This document shows, in pieces, positions 5,031-6,326 of a stretch of 6,326 bases of DNA. The notes beneath the pieces are model-generated. The model did not search any database, was not told the DNA's origin, and saw only the letters and a list, made by a program, of their open reading frames with translations. Made by a program: the position numbers and the translations under genes. The stretch comes from Kiritimatiellia bacterium (GTDB lineage: Bacteria > Verrucomicrobiota > Kiritimatiellia > SLAD01). The stretch is from assembly GCA_007125875.1 (NCBI GenBank), contig SLCI01000017.1, forward strand, positions 1 to 6,326, given 5' to 3'. How positions within the stretch are numbered: the stretch's first letter is position 1; each line of letters opens with the position of its first letter.

Positions 5031-5444
5031 ATGGAACTCAAAACGCAAGATTCGCCTGTGATCGAAAAGACAAAAGAGCTCTGCTCAACACTGCTTGAGC
5101 AGCCGACTTTCCACCAGATTCGTGACTCCATTGAGCGCTTTTCCCAAGATGAGGCCGTCCGCGAGCAGTACAACCAACTATGCGATCGCCAAGAAATGCT
5201 CCAACAGAAGGATGGCCAAGGCATGCCCATCAGTGATGAGGAAATTGAGGCGTTTGAAAAAGAACGCGACGCACTATTCGCGAATCCGATCGCGAAAGAA
5301 TTTATGGATGCGCAACAGGCACTGCACAAGTTGCAGCAAACCGTTGGCCAATATATCAGCAAAACCTTCAAGCTGGGTCGCCTGCCCACAGACGACGACT
5401 TCGAAACGGGCTCGTGCGGCCCGAAGTGTGGCTGCAGCGGCTGA
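5031..5444 (+). CDS. YlbF/YmcA-family protein with cysteine-rich C-terminal tail
   Basis: 137 residues, acidic and almost entirely helical (residues 8-112), with the family pattern of helices around an FxxDEAVREQYNQL-type segment (37-50) and NPIAKEFMDAQQALHKLQQT (85-104). In Bacillus, YlbF works with YmcA and YaaT in a complex that binds Fe-S clusters and modulates RNase Y; relatives in other phyla are mostly uncharacterised. Here the tail ends GSCGPKCGCSG, giving a C-x3-C-x-C cluster (cysteines 129, 133, 135), besides Cys18 and Cys51. This resembles a metal or Fe-S ligand set and is the most informative feature. It is cytoplasmic. The gene is transcribed away from the kinase and faces uvrC across a repeat-rich gap; no RNase Y, YmcA or YaaT gene is in the window. 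The family call is good; the role is inferred. Confidence 0.85.
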   Translation: MELKTQDSPVIEKTKELCSTLLEQPTFHQIRDSIERFSQDEAVREQYNQLCDRQEMLQQKDGQGMPISDEEIEAFEKERDALFANPIAKEFMDAQQALHKLQQTVGQYISKTFKLGRLPTDDDFETGSCGPKCGCSG

Positions 5445-5474
5445 GGGCTGCTTACCTACGGTTTCATTCCGATT

Positions 5475-5581
5475 CATTCTCTGGGCAACACAGGGGTTCT
5501 CCCCTCCAGGGCGTGTTAATCAACACCGGTTACTATAAAAGCATTCCGGAAGGACACGCTTCGTCGCGTCCTCTGTGAATA
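5475..5581. repeat. Dispersed repeat, copy A
   Basis: Starts CATTCTCTGGGCAACACAGG and ends with AAAAGCATTCCGGAAGGACA ... CGCGTCCTCTGTGAATA. It shares both end blocks with copy B. GGACACG (5552-5558) and CGCGTCC (5565-5571) form a 7-bp stem with one G-T pair around CTTCGT. Confidence 0.65.
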
Positions 5582-5772
5582 AACCGAAAAGGTTTGGAAA
5601 CTGGTATGACCTGCATTTCGGCAGGCTCCGCTCGAGGTGACACCGGTGGGAACACAGTGCCAGGAAACGGAGGAATCTCGTCATCCCGAGCTTGCCGAGG
5701 GATCTCAATCCCAACCAACAGCCGTGCGCCTCCCGCACAACGACTGATGCCAGTTGCTGTAACTTTTCCGTA

Positions 5773-5906
5773 CATTCTCAGGGCAACACGGCCTGTCCGC
5801 CGTAGCCTTGGCGAAGGAGGAAGGTTGCCCCTCCGGTACACGCTAAGCAGAACCAGTTACGACAAAAGCATTCCGGAGGGACGCGCTCTGTCGCGCCTCT
5901 GTGATA
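5773..5906. repeat. Dispersed repeat, copy B
   Basis: Starts CATTCTCAGGGCAACACGGC and ends ACAAAAGCATTCCGGAGGGA ... CGCGCCTCTGTGATA, matching copy A at both ends in the same orientation. The middle differs and is longer, containing TGTCCGCCGTAGCCTTGGCG (5794-5813). The hairpin arms have decayed by one base compared with copy A. Confidence 0.65.
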
Positions 5907-5936
5907 CCCTGACAAGTATTGGACGCTGACATCAAA

Positions 5937-6326
5937 TTAGCTCCGCGAGAGTGTATCTTTAATCAGGGTCGCCATCGCCGGGCCAACGCCCGGCACAGAC
6001 TGAATTTCCTCTAGACTTGCTCGTTTGAGTCGGGCAATCGATCCAAAGTGAGAAAGGATCAACAGCTTGCGCTTTTCTCCGATACCGGGGACTTCATCCA
6101 GTATCGATTCCCGTAATCGTTTCATCCGCAAGCGACGATGGTAGGTTAAGGCAAAGCGATGCGCTTCATCGCGAATCTGTTTGCAGACCTTCAGCGCCGG
6201 CGCGTCCTCCGGAAACTGGATTGGTTGACTGAGATCCCCCTGAGACGCATAGGCCATTTGCATCGGATAGATTTCTTCGAACTTTTTGGCTAAACCGATT
6301 GCGGGAAGCGATTGCAACCCCAGCGC
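5937..6326 (-). CDS. uvrC: UvrC, excinuclease ABC subunit C, C-terminal part
   Basis: The frame is open to the right edge, so the N-terminal GIY-YIG nuclease half and most of the protein lie outside. The visible 129 residues begin ALGLQSLPAIGLAKKFEEIY, the usual UvrC lead into the end of the second (RNase H-like) nuclease domain. They continue with KVCKQIRDEAHRFALTYHRR, whose DEAHRFA histidine belongs to the 5'-incision active site in characterised UvrC. The tail holds the tandem helix-hairpin-helix domain: LDEVPGIGEKRKLLILSHFG and IQSVPGVGPAMATLIKDTL, which bind DNA. UvrC makes both incisions in nucleotide excision repair after UvrAB has located damage. The length and order of the visible end are normal and the stop is TAA at 5937. 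The gene converges on the YlbF-like gene. Confidence 0.95.
   Translation of the reverse strand, partial: ALGLQSLPAIGLAKKFEEIYPMQMAYASQGDLSQPIQFPEDAPALKVCKQIRDEAHRFALTYHRRLRMKRLRESILDEVPGIGEKRKLLILSHFGSIARLKRASLEEIQSVPGVGPAMATLIKDTLSRS

Larger units (their letters stand above)
5445..5936. other. Convergent gene-free region made of dispersed repeat fragments
   Basis: This 492-bp region lies between the ends of the YlbF-like gene and uvrC. It contains two diverged copies of one repeat (5475-5581 and 5773-5906). Between them lie stretches such as CTGCATTTCGGCAGGCTCCG (5611-5630) and CGTCATCCCGAGCTTGCCGA (5679-5698), of a kind I recall as common intergenic repeats in many genomes. The open frames crossing it translate to low-complexity Arg/Pro-rich peptides with no start signals. 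No clear intrinsic terminator for either gene is visible; AGGGG-TTCT-CCCCT near 5492-5505 is a short stem without a T-run. Confidence 0.6.

Noticed and set aside
5095..5538. Second plus-strand frame over the YlbF-like gene
   Set aside because: Ser/Arg/Lys-rich shadow of the recognised family protein; no ribosome site.
5594..5929. Open frames across the repeat-rich convergent gap, for example 5594-5929 plus and 5533-5841 minus
   Set aside because: Arg/Pro-rich translations of repeats with overlapping frames on both strands and no initiation signals.
1..6326. Cyanobacterial origin suggested by HIP1-type octamers
   Set aside because: Gene content and order do not look cyanobacterial to me, and the motif alone is not diagnostic.

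Overview
The window comes from a bacterium of moderately high GC content with a two-membrane-like envelope biology: several signal peptides, an inner-membrane-anchored M23 peptidase and a YidD-domain protein. No rRNA, tRNA or other strong phylogenetic marker is present. Solo YlbF next to a PfkB kinase and uvrC, together with several palindromic intergenic repeats, would fit the PVC group (Kiritimatiellota, Verrucomicrobiota or Lentisphaerota) or a related uncultured lineage. This is an impression from family knowledge, not a demonstrated placement.

Left part (1-2226, all minus strand): a compact operon. It starts at a good sigma70-type promoter (2198-2226) with a strong ribosome binding site. 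Two tandem, closely related 95-residue exported proteins come first; both carry the block GGLLVGCCFGIRT...FNEGKDLHFREWG and are of unknown function. Next is an unusual YidD-domain protein with a signal peptide and a helical, TPR-like N-terminal half. Then, with a 4-base ATGA overlap, comes a second exported helical-repeat protein that runs off the left edge. A near-perfect terminator-like hairpin lies inside the signal-peptide codons of the YidD gene and probably acts as an attenuator between the small proteins and the downstream genes. This operon is the best candidate for an undescribed system: two small membrane-active or exported proteins plus a dedicated YidD-type insertion factor and a scaffold-like partner.

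Middle (2227-2708): gene-free. It holds three 87-bp inverted-repeat-bounded elements in direct order with a 117-bp period. The spacers are identical, but the core of the first unit differs.

Centre right (2709-4968, minus strand): a PfkB-family sugar or nucleoside kinase followed after one base by a membrane-anchored M23 metallopeptidase with all zinc-site residues present. Divergent from the kinase, with 62 bp between them, is a YlbF-family protein with a cysteine-rich tail (5031-5444, plus strand).

Right end: a 492-bp convergent intergenic region made of degenerate dispersed repeats (5445-5936), then the C-terminal part of UvrC, cut by the right edge. The window is also markedly enriched in CGATCG, including four exact GCGATCGC octamers.
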